Of a stretch of DNA of 64,000 bases, positions 51,345-61,629 are shown in pieces. The notes beneath the pieces are model-generated. The model was given only the letters and a program-made list of their open reading frames with translations. It did not search any database and was not told the DNA's origin. This stretch comes from Marinomonas sp. MED121. GTDB lineage: Bacteria; Pseudomonadota; Gammaproteobacteria; Pseudomonadales; Marinomonadaceae. The DNA lies in the NCBI RefSeq assembly GCF_000153025.1, contig NZ_CH672432.1:539127-603126 (forward strand). The letters run 5' to 3'. The first letter of the stretch is position 1, and each line of letters begins with the position of its first letter. A program made the translations under genes and the position numbers.

Positions 51345-52952
51345 ATGCCGATATTGCAGTCTAAAGTTAACCCTCGTTCTGAAGAATTTTTAGCCAAAGC
51401 CGATGCAATGGAAACCGCGGTATTAGATTTAAAATCTAAAATCGAACATATTTATCAAGGTGGTGGTAAGTCTTATCAAGAACGCCACCTTGCAAGAGGT
51501 AAGTTACTAGTACGTCAACGTATCGATACGCTTATCGATGAAGACAGCGCTTTTCTAGAGCTAGGCCAATTAGCCGCTTATGGGGTTTATGAAGACGATA
51601 TTCCAGCAGCAGGTGTTGTTGCAGGTGTCGGCCAAGTATCAGGCATCGAATGCATGATCATCGCCAATGATGCCACTGTAAAAGGCGGCACCTACTTCCC
51701 GCTTACGGTAAAAAAACACTTAAGAGCACAAGAGATTGCTGAGCAGAACCACCTACCTTGTATTTACTTAGTCGACTCAGGGGGTGCTAACCTTCCTCAA
51801 CAAGACGAGGTTTTCCCAGATCGTGACCACTTTGGTCGTATCTTCTACAACCAAGCGCGCATGTCTGCCAAAGGCATTGCACAGATTGCGGTGGTAATGG
51901 GTCTTTGTACTGCTGGCGGTGCTTATGTTCCTGCCATGGCAGACGAATCCATTATTGTACGTAACCAAGGCACCATCTTTTTAGCGGGCCCGCCTCTGGT
52001 GAAAGCGGCAACAGGCGAAGAAGTCAGCGCAGAAGATTTAGGTGGCGCGGATGTGCATTGTCGTACTTCTGGTGTCGCTGATCATTATGCTGAAAATGAC
52101 GAACACGCTCTACAAATTGCACGTCGTTGTATTTCTCATCTTAATCACAAAAAACAACCTCATTTAGATGTACGTGAACCACAAGCACCTAAATACGATG
52201 CCAAAGAAATCTACGGCATTGTTGGTACTGATCTGCGTAAGCCATTTGATGTAAGAGATGTGATTGCGCGCACGGTTGATAACTCAGAATTTGATGAGTT
52301 TAAACAACTTTATGGCACCACCTTAGTGACAGGCTTTGCTCATATTCATGGTTATCCTGTAGGTATCATTGCAAACAATGGCATTCTTTTTTCAGACTCA
52401 GCGCAAAAAGGCGCTCACTTTATTGAGCTTTGCTGTCAGCGCAATATTCCTTTGGTGTTTTTGCAAAATATCACCGGCTTTATGGTGGGTCAGAAATACG
52501 AAGCAGAAGGCATCGCTAAACACGGGGCAAAAATGGTCATGGCAGTTGCCTGTGCCAATGTCCCTAAAATCACCATCTTAATCGGTGGTAGCTTTGGCGC
52601 AGGAAACTATGGCATGTGTGGCCGTGCTTATAACCCAGACTTTTTATGGATGTGGCCTAACGCCAGAATTTCCGTCATGGGCGGCGAACAAGCAGCAGGT
52701 GTGATGGCAACCGTGACCAAAGACAAACTTACCCGTTCAGGTAAAAGCTGGAGTGAAGAGGAAGAAGCGCAATTCAAGCAGCCAATCATTGATACTTACG
52801 AGCATCAAGGACATCCCTACTATGCCAGCGCTCGCCTTTGGGATGATGGGGTGATTGATCCAGCGCAAACACGTGATGTGATTGCCCTAAGTTTATCTGC
52901 CACCTTGAATCGACCAAAAGAAGAGACAAAATTCGGTGTCTTCAGAATGTAA
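51345..52952 (+). CDS. liuB: 3-methylcrotonyl-CoA carboxylase carboxyltransferase subunit
   Basis: A 535-residue non-biotin subunit that transfers CO2 from biotin to 3-methylcrotonyl-CoA. The carboxyltransferase domain motifs are [40 protein letters not shown] and [20 protein letters not shown]. The second half has [40 protein letters not shown], and [20 protein letters not shown]. Length is as for the family. A GGAGAGC site lies before the ATG. A 10-bp-stem hairpin follows the stop inside the operon. Confidence 0.95.
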   Translation: MPILQSKVNPRSEEFLAKADAMETAVLDLKSKIEHIYQGGGKSYQERHLARGKLLVRQRIDTLIDEDSAFLELGQLAAYGVYEDDIPAAGVVAGVGQVSGIECMIIANDATVKGGTYFPLTVKKHLRAQEIAEQNHLPCIYLVDSGGANLPQQDEVFPDRDHFGRIFYNQARMSAKGIAQIAVVMGLCTAGGAYVPAMADESIIVRNQGTIFLAGPPLVKAATGEEVSAEDLGGADVHCRTSGVADHYAENDEHALQIARRCISHLNHKKQPHLDVREPQAPKYDAKEIYGIVGTDLRKPFDVRDVIARTVDNSEFDEFKQLYGTTLVTGFAHIHGYPVGIIANNGILFSDSAQKGAHFIELCCQRNIPLVFLQNITGFMVGQKYEAEGIAKHGAKMVMAVACANVPKITILIGGSFGAGNYGMCGRAYNPDFLWMWPNARISVMGGEQAAGVMATVTKDKLTRSGKSWSEEEEAQFKQPIIDTYEHQGHPYYASARLWDDGVIDPAQTRDVIALSLSATLNRPKEETKFGVFRM

Positions 52953-52954
52953 GG

Positions 52955-52990
52955 GGTTGGGCCACCCAGTTTAGCCCATTTGGCCCAACC
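52955..52990 (+). other. Intra-operon hairpin between liuB and liuC
   Basis: GGTTGGGCCA and TGGCCCAACC form a perfect 10-bp stem with a 16-nt loop just 3 bp past the liuB stop. No T run follows, so it is more likely an mRNA processing or stability element, giving unequal subunit expression, than a terminator. Confidence 0.65.
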
Positions 52991-53053
52991 AAGGCTTTAC
53001 CGACATATTTGAGTAAAGCCATCCCTATTAAGTGATCATGAGAGAGCAATGTC

Positions 53054-53950
53054 ATGAACAATATACCCACACAAAGCAGTCTTTTTGATAACACAGAAGA
53101 AAAAACCTCTTCTGCACACAGCGATTTAGAGGCAAAAGTAATCTTGCATTACCCTCACCCTGGCGTCGGGGAGTTAATCTTAAATTATGCTGAGAAATAC
53201 AATGCATTTGATGATCAAATCATAGGTTTGATGTTAGAAAAACTGGCGCAAGCGGAGCAAAACCCTGAGCTAGATATGCTCATTCTGCGCTCAAAAGGCA
53301 AACACTTTTCCTCAGGTGCCGATTTAAATTGGATGAAGCGAATGGCAAGCAACTCCCATCAAGAAAACCTTGATGATGCCAATCAACTTGCCCGTTTAAT
53401 GCAAACACTTAACGACTTTAGCAAGCCCACTCTCGCCCTTGTACAAGGCGCCGCGTTTGGTGGTGCCGTCGGGCTCGCTGCCTGTTGCGATATTGTGATT
53501 GCGACACAAAAGACACGCTTTTGTTTAAGTGAAGTCAAAATAGGTTTAGTACCTGCGGTCATTAGCCCTTATGTTGTGCGTGCTATCGGAGAGCGTCAAG
53601 CCAGACGATACTTCTTAACGGCAGAAATTATTAGTGCGACCCAAGCCTTAAACTTTGGCTTGGTACATGAATTGGTGGAGGATGATAGTCAACTCGACAT
53701 TGCCGCCAAGCTCTTTATTCAGCAGTTAAATCAAAACAGCCCTCAAGCCATGTCCGTGGCAAAAGCACTTATTGCCGGTGTTGCCAACAAACCTATTGAT
53801 GACAAGCTGATTGATTATACCAGCCATTGCATTGCTGATATTCGTATTAGTAACGAAGGCCAAGAAGGCCTAGATGCCTTCCTCAACAAGCGTCAGGCCA
53901 GCTGGATCAAGCCTGTTCAAGATAACGACAAGGAGCAAAAAGATGTTTAA
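53054..53950 (+). CDS. liuC: 3-methylglutaconyl-CoA hydratase (enoyl-CoA hydratase family)
   Basis: A 298-residue crotonase-family protein that hydrates 3-methylglutaconyl-CoA to HMG-CoA. The oxyanion and acyl-CoA sites are in LRSKGKHFSSGADLNWMKRM and LALVQGAAFGGAVGLAACCD. The acidic catalytic residue region is CLSEVKIGLVPAVISPYVVR. It has a 25-residue non-conserved N-terminal leader (NNIPTQSSLFDNTEEKTS), unusual for the family. It overlaps liuD by 8 bp, so translation is coupled. Confidence 0.92.
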   Translation: MNNIPTQSSLFDNTEEKTSSAHSDLEAKVILHYPHPGVGELILNYAEKYNAFDDQIIGLMLEKLAQAEQNPELDMLILRSKGKHFSSGADLNWMKRMASNSHQENLDDANQLARLMQTLNDFSKPTLALVQGAAFGGAVGLAACCDIVIATQKTRFCLSEVKIGLVPAVISPYVVRAIGERQARRYFLTAEIISATQALNFGLVHELVEDDSQLDIAAKLFIQQLNQNSPQAMSVAKALIAGVANKPIDDKLIDYTSHCIADIRISNEGQEGLDAFLNKRQASWIKPVQDNDKEQKDV

Positions 53951-55946
53951 TAAAATACTAATCGCTAACCGTGGCGAAATTGCCTGTCGAATTATCGAAA
54001 CCGCTCACAAAATGGGCGTTCGCTGTGTTGCTGTTTATTCAGAAGCCGATGTAAACGCGCGCCATGTAGCTATGGCGGATGAAGCCTTTTTACTCGGGCC
54101 AGCACCAAGTAATCAAAGCTATTTGCGTCATGAAAAGATCATCGAGATTGCGCTTACAAGTGGCGCCCAAGCCATTCACCCAGGCTATGGCTTTTTATCT
54201 GAAAATACTGATTTTGCTAAGGCCTGTGCGGATAATGGCTTGACCTTTATTGGGCCACCAGCCAATGCCATTGCGGCGATGGGGTCTAAATCTGCCGCTA
54301 AAGCCATTATGGAAAAAGCCCAGGTGCCTTTAGTGCCTGGCTATCACGGTGATGATCAAAACCCAGAGCTATTAAAAGAAGAAGCGATACGTTGCGGCTT
54401 CCCTGTCTTACTCAAAGCAATCGCAGGTGGCGGTGGTAAAGGCATGCGAGTGGTAAACGAGCTGGCTGAATTTGATGAGGCCCTAGCAGCTGCTCAACGA
54501 GAGTCTAGCAATGCCTTTGGTAACCCAGACATGCTAATAGAGCGCTACCTAACCCAACCTCGCCACGTAGAAATCCAAGTCTTTTGTGATTCACATGGTA
54601 ATGGTGTTTATTTAGCGGAACGAGATTGCTCAGTACAAAGGCGTCACCAAAAAGTGATTGAAGAAGCCCCTGCTCCAGGCCTTAGCGATGCCACACGCAA
54701 AGCCATGGGTGAAGCAGCAGTAAAAGCGGCTCAGGCTATTGATTATGTGGGCGCAGGTACAGTTGAGTTTCTTTATGATGTGGATACTTCCTTTTTCTTC
54801 ATGGAGATGAATACCCGTTTGCAAGTTGAGCACCCAGTGACGGAAATGATCACAGGACAAGACTTGGTCGAATGGCAGTTACGCATCGCCAATGGTGAGC
54901 CTCTCCCTTTAAGCCAAGATCAAATCCAAATCACAGGCCATGCCCTTGAAGCCCGTATTTATGCAGAAGACCCTGATAATGATTTTTTACCTGCAACAGG
55001 CAAGCTGCATTATTTAAAAACACCTGCCACCAGCTCACATGTCAGAGTGGATACAGGTGTGCTCGAAGGCGATGAAGTCAGCATTCATTACGACCCTATG
55101 ATCGCCAAGCTAATCGTTTGGGATCAGGACAGAAGCAAGGCGATCAATCGCATGGTGCAGGCGCTAGAGCAATATCGCATTAGCGGTGTCACCAGTAACA
55201 TTCGCTTTTTGCATGCCCTAGTCGATGCAAAACCTTTTCGAGATGCAAAGCTTGATACAGGTTTTATCGAAAAACACGAAAATCTTTTATTTAATACAAG
55301 CGGCCTTGAACTAGATAAAGCCCTTGTTCTGGCTGCTGGCTTTTATCTACAACAAGCCAAAGTGATCAAGAAGAGCAATCAAGATAAGCACTCACCTTTT
55401 AGCCAATTTAAAAACTGGCGCATGAATAAGCCATACCAAAAGCCGCTTATTCTGGTGGTGGACGACATCAAACATACGTTAGAAATTCAACATTTTGATG
55501 AGTATGATGCAGTCCGAGTTGATGGTCGCTCATATAAACTGCAATCACACCTTAGTCATGACAAGCTAGATGCCATTATTGATGGCCACTGCTTAAGTGT
55601 TCGCGGAGCATTAAAAGAAGGCGTGTTAGATCTTTTCTATCAAGGTGAGAAGTTTAACTGTCATCAGTACAGCGCTGAATTTGAACAAGGCGATCATGGT
55701 TCTGATAATAGCTTAAGTGCGCCAATGAATGGCTCTATGGTGAGCGTAATGGTTTCTCAAGGGGATAAGGTTAGCGAAGGCCAAACCCTAGTAATTATGG
55801 AAGCCATGAAGATGGAACACGCTATTAAAGCGCCCCATGATGGCATTATTGATGCGATTTATTTTAATGAAGGCGAACTCGTCAGCGACGGCGCTGAACT
55901 GCTTGCTATGAGTGTTATTGAAACATCGCAGGAAAGTGTCTCATGA
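53943..55946 (+). CDS. liuD: 3-methylcrotonyl-CoA carboxylase biotin-containing subunit
   Basis: A 667-residue subunit. The biotin carboxylase part is at residues 1-450: [78 protein letters not shown] and [21 protein letters not shown] linker follows, then the biotin carrier domain at about 595-665 with the lysine in [20 protein letters not shown]. It uses ATP and bicarbonate to carboxylate biotin. The ATG at 53943 with AAGGAGC upstream is chosen; longer frames add a non-family leader. Confidence 0.95.
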   Translation: MFNKILIANRGEIACRIIETAHKMGVRCVAVYSEADVNARHVAMADEAFLLGPAPSNQSYLRHEKIIEIALTSGAQAIHPGYGFLSENTDFAKACADNGLTFIGPPANAIAAMGSKSAAKAIMEKAQVPLVPGYHGDDQNPELLKEEAIRCGFPVLLKAIAGGGGKGMRVVNELAEFDEALAAAQRESSNAFGNPDMLIERYLTQPRHVEIQVFCDSHGNGVYLAERDCSVQRRHQKVIEEAPAPGLSDATRKAMGEAAVKAAQAIDYVGAGTVEFLYDVDTSFFFMEMNTRLQVEHPVTEMITGQDLVEWQLRIANGEPLPLSQDQIQITGHALEARIYAEDPDNDFLPATGKLHYLKTPATSSHVRVDTGVLEGDEVSIHYDPMIAKLIVWDQDRSKAINRMVQALEQYRISGVTSNIRFLHALVDAKPFRDAKLDTGFIEKHENLLFNTSGLELDKALVLAAGFYLQQAKVIKKSNQDKHSPFSQFKNWRMNKPYQKPLILVVDDIKHTLEIQHFDEYDAVRVDGRSYKLQSHLSHDKLDAIIDGHCLSVRGALKEGVLDLFYQGEKFNCHQYSAEFEQGDHGSDNSLSAPMNGSMVSVMVSQGDKVSEGQTLVIMEAMKMEHAIKAPHDGIIDAIYFNEGELVSDGAELLAMSVIETSQESVS

Positions 55947-56887
55947 GCTTAGATAAACGTACTTTTATCCAATCCCCCCATACTTATCCAAAAAAGGTAC
56001 GTCTGGTGGAAATGAGCCCTAGGGATGGATTGCAAAACGAAACCGGTGGCTTTGTCCCTACTCAAACCAAGATAGAGCTAATTAACCGTTTAAGCGACAC
56101 TGGCTTGATTCATATTGAAGCCGCCAGTTTTGTCTCCCCTAAATGGGTGCCACAAATGAAAGATGCCAGTGAGGTGATGGCGGGCATCCAGCGTAAAGAC
56201 GGCATTACCTACAGTGTACTAACCCCTAATATGCGTGGTTTTGAAGGGGCACTTGCAGCCAATGCTCAAGAAGTATCGGTATTTAGCGCCGCGTCTGAAA
56301 ATTTTACCCAAAAGAACATTAATTGCTCGATCGAAGAAAGTCTTGAACGCTTTATTCCTGTGATTGAAGCGGCTAAGGCCCAAGGCATTCCTGTTCGCGG
56401 TTATGTCTCCACTGTGATGGGCTGCCCTTATGAAGGTGAGATAGCACCCGATAAAGTCGCTAAAGTGGCAAAAGCCCTTTATGAGATGGGCTGTTATGAA
56501 ATTTCCTTAGGTGACACTATCGGCACAGGCACACCACTCAAAGCCAAGCGCATGTTAGAAGCGGTAAACAAAGAGGTTCCAATGCACTTACTCGCCGCAC
56601 ATTTTCACGACACCTATGGCCAAGCCATTGGTAATTTGAATGCGGTGTTAGAAGAAGGTCTCGCAATTATCGACAGTTCGGTGGCAGGTCTTGGCGGTTG
56701 TCCTTATGCCAAAGGCGCCTCGGGTAACGTGGCCACAGAAGATGTGCTCTATTTGCTTGAGGGTCTTGGTATTGAAACCGGTATAAACCTTCAGGCTATG
56801 GTGGATACCGGCTTTTGGATTTGTGAGCAGATTAATCGTCACAATGGTTCCAAAGTGGCCTTAGCGAAAGGCATGAGTCAGGTTTAA
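55943..56887 (+). CDS. liuE: Hydroxymethylglutaryl-CoA lyase
   Basis: A 314-residue TIM-barrel lyase that cleaves HMG-CoA to acetyl-CoA and acetoacetate, the last step of the operon's pathway. Motifs are [20 protein letters not shown] (metal-binding Asp), [47 protein letters not shown] (metal His pair), and the flexible catalytic-Cys loop [19 protein letters not shown]. It overlaps liuD by 4 bp (ATGA). Confidence 0.96.
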   Translation: MSLDKRTFIQSPHTYPKKVRLVEMSPRDGLQNETGGFVPTQTKIELINRLSDTGLIHIEAASFVSPKWVPQMKDASEVMAGIQRKDGITYSVLTPNMRGFEGALAANAQEVSVFSAASENFTQKNINCSIEESLERFIPVIEAAKAQGIPVRGYVSTVMGCPYEGEIAPDKVAKVAKALYEMGCYEISLGDTIGTGTPLKAKRMLEAVNKEVPMHLLAAHFHDTYGQAIGNLNAVLEEGLAIIDSSVAGLGGCPYAKGASGNVATEDVLYLLEGLGIETGINLQAMVDTGFWICEQINRHNGSKVALAKGMSQV

Positions 56888-56898
56888 GCCTGACTCAT
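56873..56898. terminator. Hairpin over the liuE stop codon
   Basis: ATGAGTCAGG-TTTAAG-CCTGACTCAT: a perfect 10-bp stem and 6-nt loop containing the TAA stop, then TCTT. It is a plausible end of the liu operon transcript, before the convergent MFS gene. Confidence 0.65.
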
Positions 56899-56930
56899 TC
56901 TTGCTACACGCACTGATAACGCTATACCTC

Positions 56931-58172
56931 TTACTTTCCTGAAACTTCTGAAACTTCTGAAACTTCTGAAACTTCTGAAACCTCTTCAGCGCCTCTATGT
57001 CGCTTGCTCGAAAGCTCAAACATAAGCAACATCAAAAAACCGATGAGAATGGCCACAAAGCTCAATAACAATGCCTCTTTATACCCAAAGTATTGGGCAA
57101 CAATGCCCATTAAAGAGGCGCCTACCATACTGCCTAATGCCATCATATTGGCATAAAATGCCGTGGCCTTACCAATCGCATTAGGCGCTTCATTCTGCAA
57201 CAAGCTAATACCAATGCCAATAAAAATGCCAAAAAACAAACCATTGAAAAGTTGAATTAAAAGAAACGTTTCAATCGACACCATCAACTGGCATAAAACA
57301 TAAAAGACCATAGCGACCACAAAACTAAACATCAGCAATCTCACCGAACCAAATCGGTTAGCCCATTTCGCCGCTATTAACATGATGGGCATTTCACACG
57401 CCGCGGTTAGACCGAGCAGTAAGCCTGGATAAGACAAGGGCATATTGAGTTCAACGGTTAAATAGAGAGGCATTGCCGTTATATAATTAGCGTTAGCCAC
57501 GTTGCCAAAAAACAAGGTAATGCCTAAATAAATTACGGTTTTAGGTAGTACAGTCACAACCCTAGACTGAGCCTTTTGCTGGCTGAGTGCGGCATCGGCT
57601 TTGGGCAGCTTTCGCCAAGCATACAAAGCCACCAATAGGGTTAATGTGGTCGCCAGTAAAAAATTAATTTGAAAGCCTAACTGTTCAACGGACAAGAAAG
57701 CCAAAGGCGGCCCGACAATCCAAATTAAAGAAACAGAAGACCTAGTTTGCGCATTCACCTTAATGGCGTTCAGGCCATATGTATCAGCAAAGTGGCGTAT
57801 CATGGTAAGAATCATGGGGACCGAGGCTCTAGCAAGCCCCATAAAGATCGTCCCAGCGAGCAATATTTGCCAAAACTGGGTGAGAAAAGCATAGCTTAAC
57901 GCGGCCATTGCCATGCCAATCAAAGAAATAATAAACAGCTTTTTACTGTCAACACCCCTATCCGCCATGGCACCAAATTTTTGGCTCACCACAATACCAG
58001 CTAAAGCATAAGAAACCGTGTAGATGCCGATATAAATAGGCTCAAAGCCCAAACCCTCAATGAGAAATAAGCTTAAAATTGGGATGATGAGGGAAAATGA
58101 TAAGGCGGTGAATCCGTTAATGACAAAAAAATTGCCTGCCTCACTCTTAAAGTAATGATAAATGCGTTTGAT
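56931..58172 (-). CDS. MFS transporter (sugar-efflux SetA-like) with apparent AUC start
   Basis: A 12-helix major facilitator protein of about 413 residues. The first TTG at 58052 would omit the first transmembrane helix. The same frame runs 40 codons further upstream through IKRIYHYFKSEAGNFFVING, FTALSFSLIIPILSLFLIEG, which is a typical first helix. There an AAGGAG ribosome site sits 8 nt before an ATC at 58170-58172; no ATG, GTG or TTG is available there. The MFS motif is GAMADRGVDSKKLFIISLIG. The C-terminus is a repeated Ser-Glu-Val tail from a 9-bp tandem repeat. Substrate unknown. Confidence 0.78.
   Translation of the reverse strand: MKRIYHYFKSEAGNFFVINGFTALSFSLIIPILSLFLIEGLGFEPIYIGIYTVSYALAGIVVSQKFGAMADRGVDSKKLFIISLIGMAMAALSYAFLTQFWQILLAGTIFMGLARASVPMILTMIRHFADTYGLNAIKVNAQTRSSVSLIWIVGPPLAFLSVEQLGFQINFLLATTLTLLVALYAWRKLPKADAALSQQKAQSRVVTVLPKTVIYLGITLFFGNVANANYITAMPLYLTVELNMPLSYPGLLLGLTAACEMPIMLIAAKWANRFGSVRLLMFSFVVAMVFYVLCQLMVSIETFLLIQLFNGLFFGIFIGIGISLLQNEAPNAIGKATAFYANMMALGSMVGASLMGIVAQYFGYKEALLLSFVAILIGFLMLLMFELSSKRHRGAEEVSEVSEVSEVSEVSGK
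56938..56981. repeat. 9-bp coding tandem repeat (five SEV units)
   Basis: The unit CTGAAACTT is repeated about five times at the 3' end of the MFS gene and encodes Ser-Glu-Val five times. Unit length is a multiple of three, so copy-number change keeps the frame and alters only the cytoplasmic tail length. Confidence 0.92.
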
Positions 58173-58229
58173 GTCCCTTTCTCCTTGTTATGACGTCCTG
58201 TCAAAAATTTTGTGAAAAAAAAAGTCTAT

Positions 58230-58841
58230 TTAATGCGTTATTTCCGCTTTTATGGCTGCTTTACGCTTAATAATCGGTGTGACGATAGGATTACCCTCTT
58301 GGCTAAAAAAAGCAGAAGGTCGATGAAAGCCCTTGAGTTTCCAACTGAGAACCTTGCCAATACTCCTTAAAACGGTTTGGATAGCAGCCCCTTTTAATGC
58401 TGCTGGAATTTGCGTTTTAACCCCCTTAGTTTGCACATAAGCACGATTTTGACCGATTTCATCAACCCGACTTTTTTCATGTCGCATAAAATTATGCACG
58501 ACACCGACAAAAGGCATCTTAGGGCCTAAGGTGTTGCCGATGGGCGTATGACAACATTGGCTATACCAACGATACAAGCCTTTCGCGCTTAAACGCATAC
58601 AAGCCAATTGCTCAATGCCTTGATCGATAGTTAATTTGGATACAGGCATTTGAAAAATATCAGTACCAGAATACTGATCTAAAATGGCGGGATGATTCCC
58701 CCGTCCTAAATTCATGAGATAGTGAGCAAAGGCTTGGCAATCGGAACAGCAGCAAGTGAGACGATTTCCCTTTTGCGCATTCATATCATGGGCAACACCC
58801 TGAACTTTACCGCAATCACAGGCTAACGTTATCTCTGTCAT
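58230..58841 (-). CDS. DUF6151 family Cys-rich protein
   Basis: A 203-residue protein. The N-terminal half has zinc-site-like cysteines: LACDCGKVQGVAHDM, LTCCCSDCQAFAHYL, YSQCCHTPIGNTLG, in a spacing reminiscent of the GFA fold, and is typical of DUF6151. The C-terminal part is a basic, possibly amphipathic segment (LRSIGKVLSWKLKGFHRPSA). Function is unknown. A 57-bp gap separates it from the MFS gene on the same strand, so the two could be co-transcribed. Confidence 0.75.
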   Translation of the reverse strand: MTEITLACDCGKVQGVAHDMNAQKGNRLTCCCSDCQAFAHYLMNLGRGNHPAILDQYSGTDIFQMPVSKLTIDQGIEQLACMRLSAKGLYRWYSQCCHTPIGNTLGPKMPFVGVVHNFMRHEKSRVDEIGQNRAYVQTKGVKTQIPAALKGAAIQTVLRSIGKVLSWKLKGFHRPSAFFSQEGNPIVTPIIKRKAAIKAEITH

Positions 58842-58901
58842 TTATATTACCTCTAACATGATAAAAAAGGGTTAAAAAGAAAAGAGTCAAATCAACTCAA
58901 T

Positions 58902-59408
58902 TTATGGCTTAACAAGATGCATCAAAAGCTCATCATAAGAGACACCCGCGACCCGGATGGCATCTTTCTCTAACCCATATTCTTTAAAACCAAATGTTTT
59001 ATAAAGTGCAATTGCTTGGGTATTATTCGCCGTCACAGTGAGCTGCAAACTGGATATACCTTTTAAGGCCTCAAACTCCTTGATGACAGCTTTCATCAGC
59101 CCAGACCCTATCCCAAACCTTCTCGCATTAGGTAAGACATAAATCCCCCAAAGATAAGATTTATGCTGAGTCTTAAGTTTATGTCCTTGACTAAAGCCTG
59201 CGATAGCAACCAACTCATTTCTTTCTACGAAGGCCCCCAAACAAAAGGAAGCATCAGTCGATTCTAAACGCTCTCGCCATAAAGCCTCATCAAAACGAGA
59301 CTCTTCTAATACACTAGACTCGAAGGCCTGAGGCACTTCATCAAGACTTTTAAGACGTATATTTTTATACAGCTGCCAATCTTCTGGCGTGAGTTTTCGA
59401 AATAACAC
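58902..59408 (-). CDS. GNAT-family acetyltransferase
   Basis: A 168-residue N-acetyltransferase: MLFRKLTPEDWQLYKNIRLK, the core LVAIAGFSQGHKLKTQHKSY, LWGIYVLPNARRFGIGSGLM (acetyl-CoA loop R-F-G-I-G-S-G), and SSLQLTVTANNTQAIALYKT followed by FGFKEYG. Typical of the single-domain aminoglycoside- or protein-acetylating group; substrate not predictable. Confidence 0.9.
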   Translation of the reverse strand: MLFRKLTPEDWQLYKNIRLKSLDEVPQAFESSVLEESRFDEALWRERLESTDASFCLGAFVERNELVAIAGFSQGHKLKTQHKSYLWGIYVLPNARRFGIGSGLMKAVIKEFEALKGISSLQLTVTANNTQAIALYKTFGFKEYGLEKDAIRVAGVSYDELLMHLVKP

Positions 59409-59571
59409 AAGTGCGCCCCACTCTTTGTGAATTCATAGGCATACTTTAAGGCATATGAGGTGAACTTAATAGATGTTGAGATAAGATCTCATTTAGAATG
59501 CAGGTTTAACAAGAGGCCCAATAACACGAAAGCCATTGAGCCACTGATTTAAACCTTGGGTTTAAAGCGGT

Positions 59572-60405
59572 TTATTGATGAGTGCTCGAAAGATTCACAC
59601 CCGCATAATCTTTATAGGCATACAAACCGATATGATAAACCCCAGACTTAACCGAACTAAACTCACAGCTTTCATTATTGCCTGATTCAAAAGGTCGGCA
59701 ATCATAACTAGAAACGGTTGGACGATCCCCATAATTCACATACAAATCAGCATCACCTGAACCACCACTCATACTAATAGAAAGTGATGTCGCACAATCT
59801 GGAAGAGTTAAATCATAGTAAGTCCAGCTGTCTTGAACCCCTGAGACATTCGTTAACGCTAAATCAGACACGTCACAACTGGCACTATTTTCACTGGGTA
59901 AAGAGGTTAAGCGAACAGTCGTCACAGAGCCATCTTGATTAAATATTAATTGATAAAGCCTATCGTATTCACTCTCATCAATGGCAGAACCCGCTTCGCC
60001 ACCCAATAAGCCCACCAGCTCTGGTGTGGTATTAGAGTGACCGACCACCATGGTATTACCATTTAGGGTTTTCAAACTTGCTGCAAAACCAGTTAAATCA
60101 AACGGGTCATAAGCTTGCACACCCACAGAGATCAGTTCACTTAAGGGTGCAGCGGTTTCTAAAGTGCGATTATAAGAGGTACTGTAAATCGTGTTAATTT
60201 TCGCATTTTTCAGCATGCTGGCGATATTTTCGGCCCTTAATTTACCCGCATCTGATAAGGATGGATTTGAACCTGAGTCGAGCTTTTCCGCATGACGTGT
60301 TAGATAAATGATATTCGCATCCGCTGCCATTAATGAAGAAGCATATAGGCCAGATAACGCCATACTCATACCGATAACAGAAACAGTTAAAGCCTTCTTA
60401 ATCAT
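59572..60405 (-). CDS. Secreted histidine-phosphatase with PPC domain
   Basis: A 277-residue exported protein. Signal peptide: MIKKALTVSVIGMSMALSGL...LMA. The histidine-phosphatase (phosphoglycerate-mutase-like) domain has the catalytic LTRHAEKLD near residue 38 and VVGHSNTTPELV near 120. A C-terminal pre-peptidase (PPC) beta-sandwich spans about 185-270: DSWTYYDLTLPDCATSLSIS, DADLYVNYGDRPTVSSYDCR, VYHIGLYAYKDYAGV. PPC is normally attached to secreted peptidases or hydrolases; here it is joined to a phosphatase. Substrate unknown. Confidence 0.85.
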   Translation of the reverse strand: MIKKALTVSVIGMSMALSGLYASSLMAADANIIYLTRHAEKLDSGSNPSLSDAGKLRAENIASMLKNAKINTIYSTSYNRTLETAAPLSELISVGVQAYDPFDLTGFAASLKTLNGNTMVVGHSNTTPELVGLLGGEAGSAIDESEYDRLYQLIFNQDGSVTTVRLTSLPSENSASCDVSDLALTNVSGVQDSWTYYDLTLPDCATSLSISMSGGSGDADLYVNYGDRPTVSSYDCRPFESGNNESCEFSSVKSGVYHIGLYAYKDYAGVNLSSTHQ

Positions 60406-60612
60406 GATAATTCCTTTTTATAACACATTGTTTTAGTTTATTTTTAATCTAACTTTCCACAAAGTTAGATCAACATACTAACAATGCTTTTGCCGCAACT
60501 GAGCAAAAGTTAAAAAGGCTAATATAACTAGATCAAAGGTCTCAGATTAGACTGGATTAGATTTGGGAGCCTGAGCTAAATCAATCCATGATCCCTTAAA
60601 CCATTCTTTAAG

Positions 60613-61509
60613 TTAAGCCAACCATTCCTCTAATCTAGCAAGCATGCCCTTTACACGTTTTGGCAATACATGCTCTCGGCTAGTACAAAGGTAGATAGTT
60701 TCATTTACTGGGTTTAGAAGTGTATGCCGTTTAATCTTGTCCTGATAAGCAAAGGCATCCACCGCAAAAGCAGGTAAAACCGTAAAACCCAACCCTAAAC
60801 TCACAGGTTCTAAAATAGCGCCAATTTGATTTGAAAAACCACTTTTTCGGATATCATCAATGTGGCTAAACTCAGGAAAATTTGTCCCTAACAGCAATGC
60901 CGCTTGATAAGCGCTGTCTGGATGCTGAATAAAACCTAAATCCGTCAGTTGCTGCCAGCTAATGGTTGAATTTATCGAAGGGAGAGTATTAATGAAATTT
61001 GCAGGCGTCACCAACACTAGCGCATCTTGAGCGACAGCCCGGCTTTTAATTTTCGGGTTGGTCGATAGTTTACTCATTAAGCCAATATCTAACTCACCTT
61101 GGCTCAATTGGGATTCGATCGAATCATTGGGGGCAAAGCGATAATCCATACTTAACCTAGGATAGCGCTGCTGCAAGGCCAAAACTTCTGGATAAAGCCT
61201 TAAACCCACACTGCCTGGTGACATTATGCTCACTTCCCCTTCAAATTCAGGGTCATCTTGCAAGCGGGTTTCTAGCGCTTCCATGGCCGCCAATATTTGC
61301 TTTCCTTGTTGATACACCTGATTACCCGCTGGGGTCAGGCTAAACTTTTTACCCTCACGTATTAACAAAACCTGCCCTAGAGACACTTCTAATTTACGTA
61401 TGTGCTGACTGACACCTGACTGGGTCATATTTAGTTTGTCTGCTGTACGGGTAAAATGACCAAGCTCAACCAGAGTGCAAAAGCTTGTTAAAAGGATGGG
61501 ATTTATCAT
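60613..61509 (-). CDS. LysR-family regulator
   Basis: A 298-residue regulator. The HTH is LLTSFCTLVELGHFTRTADK, LNMTQSGVSQHIRKLEVSLG. It has an inducer-binding domain VSIMSPGSVGLRLYPEVLAL, LDIGLMSKLSTNPKIKSRAV and VSLGLGFTVLPAFAVDAFAY. It is divergent from the VOC-family gene with a 120-bp gap, so it is its most probable regulator. Confidence 0.92.
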   Translation of the reverse strand: MINPILLTSFCTLVELGHFTRTADKLNMTQSGVSQHIRKLEVSLGQVLLIREGKKFSLTPAGNQVYQQGKQILAAMEALETRLQDDPEFEGEVSIMSPGSVGLRLYPEVLALQQRYPRLSMDYRFAPNDSIESQLSQGELDIGLMSKLSTNPKIKSRAVAQDALVLVTPANFINTLPSINSTISWQQLTDLGFIQHPDSAYQAALLLGTNFPEFSHIDDIRKSGFSNQIGAILEPVSLGLGFTVLPAFAVDAFAYQDKIKRHTLLNPVNETIYLCTSREHVLPKRVKGMLARLEEWLA

Positions 61510-61629
61510 TACAAAAAATACTCATTTTCATTATTAATGATAATTTAACATTATAAAATTCCCGATGTAACCTTATCAAAATGCTGATTAAACACAGATG
61601 ATTTAACTTAGCCTAAATAAGGAATTGTT

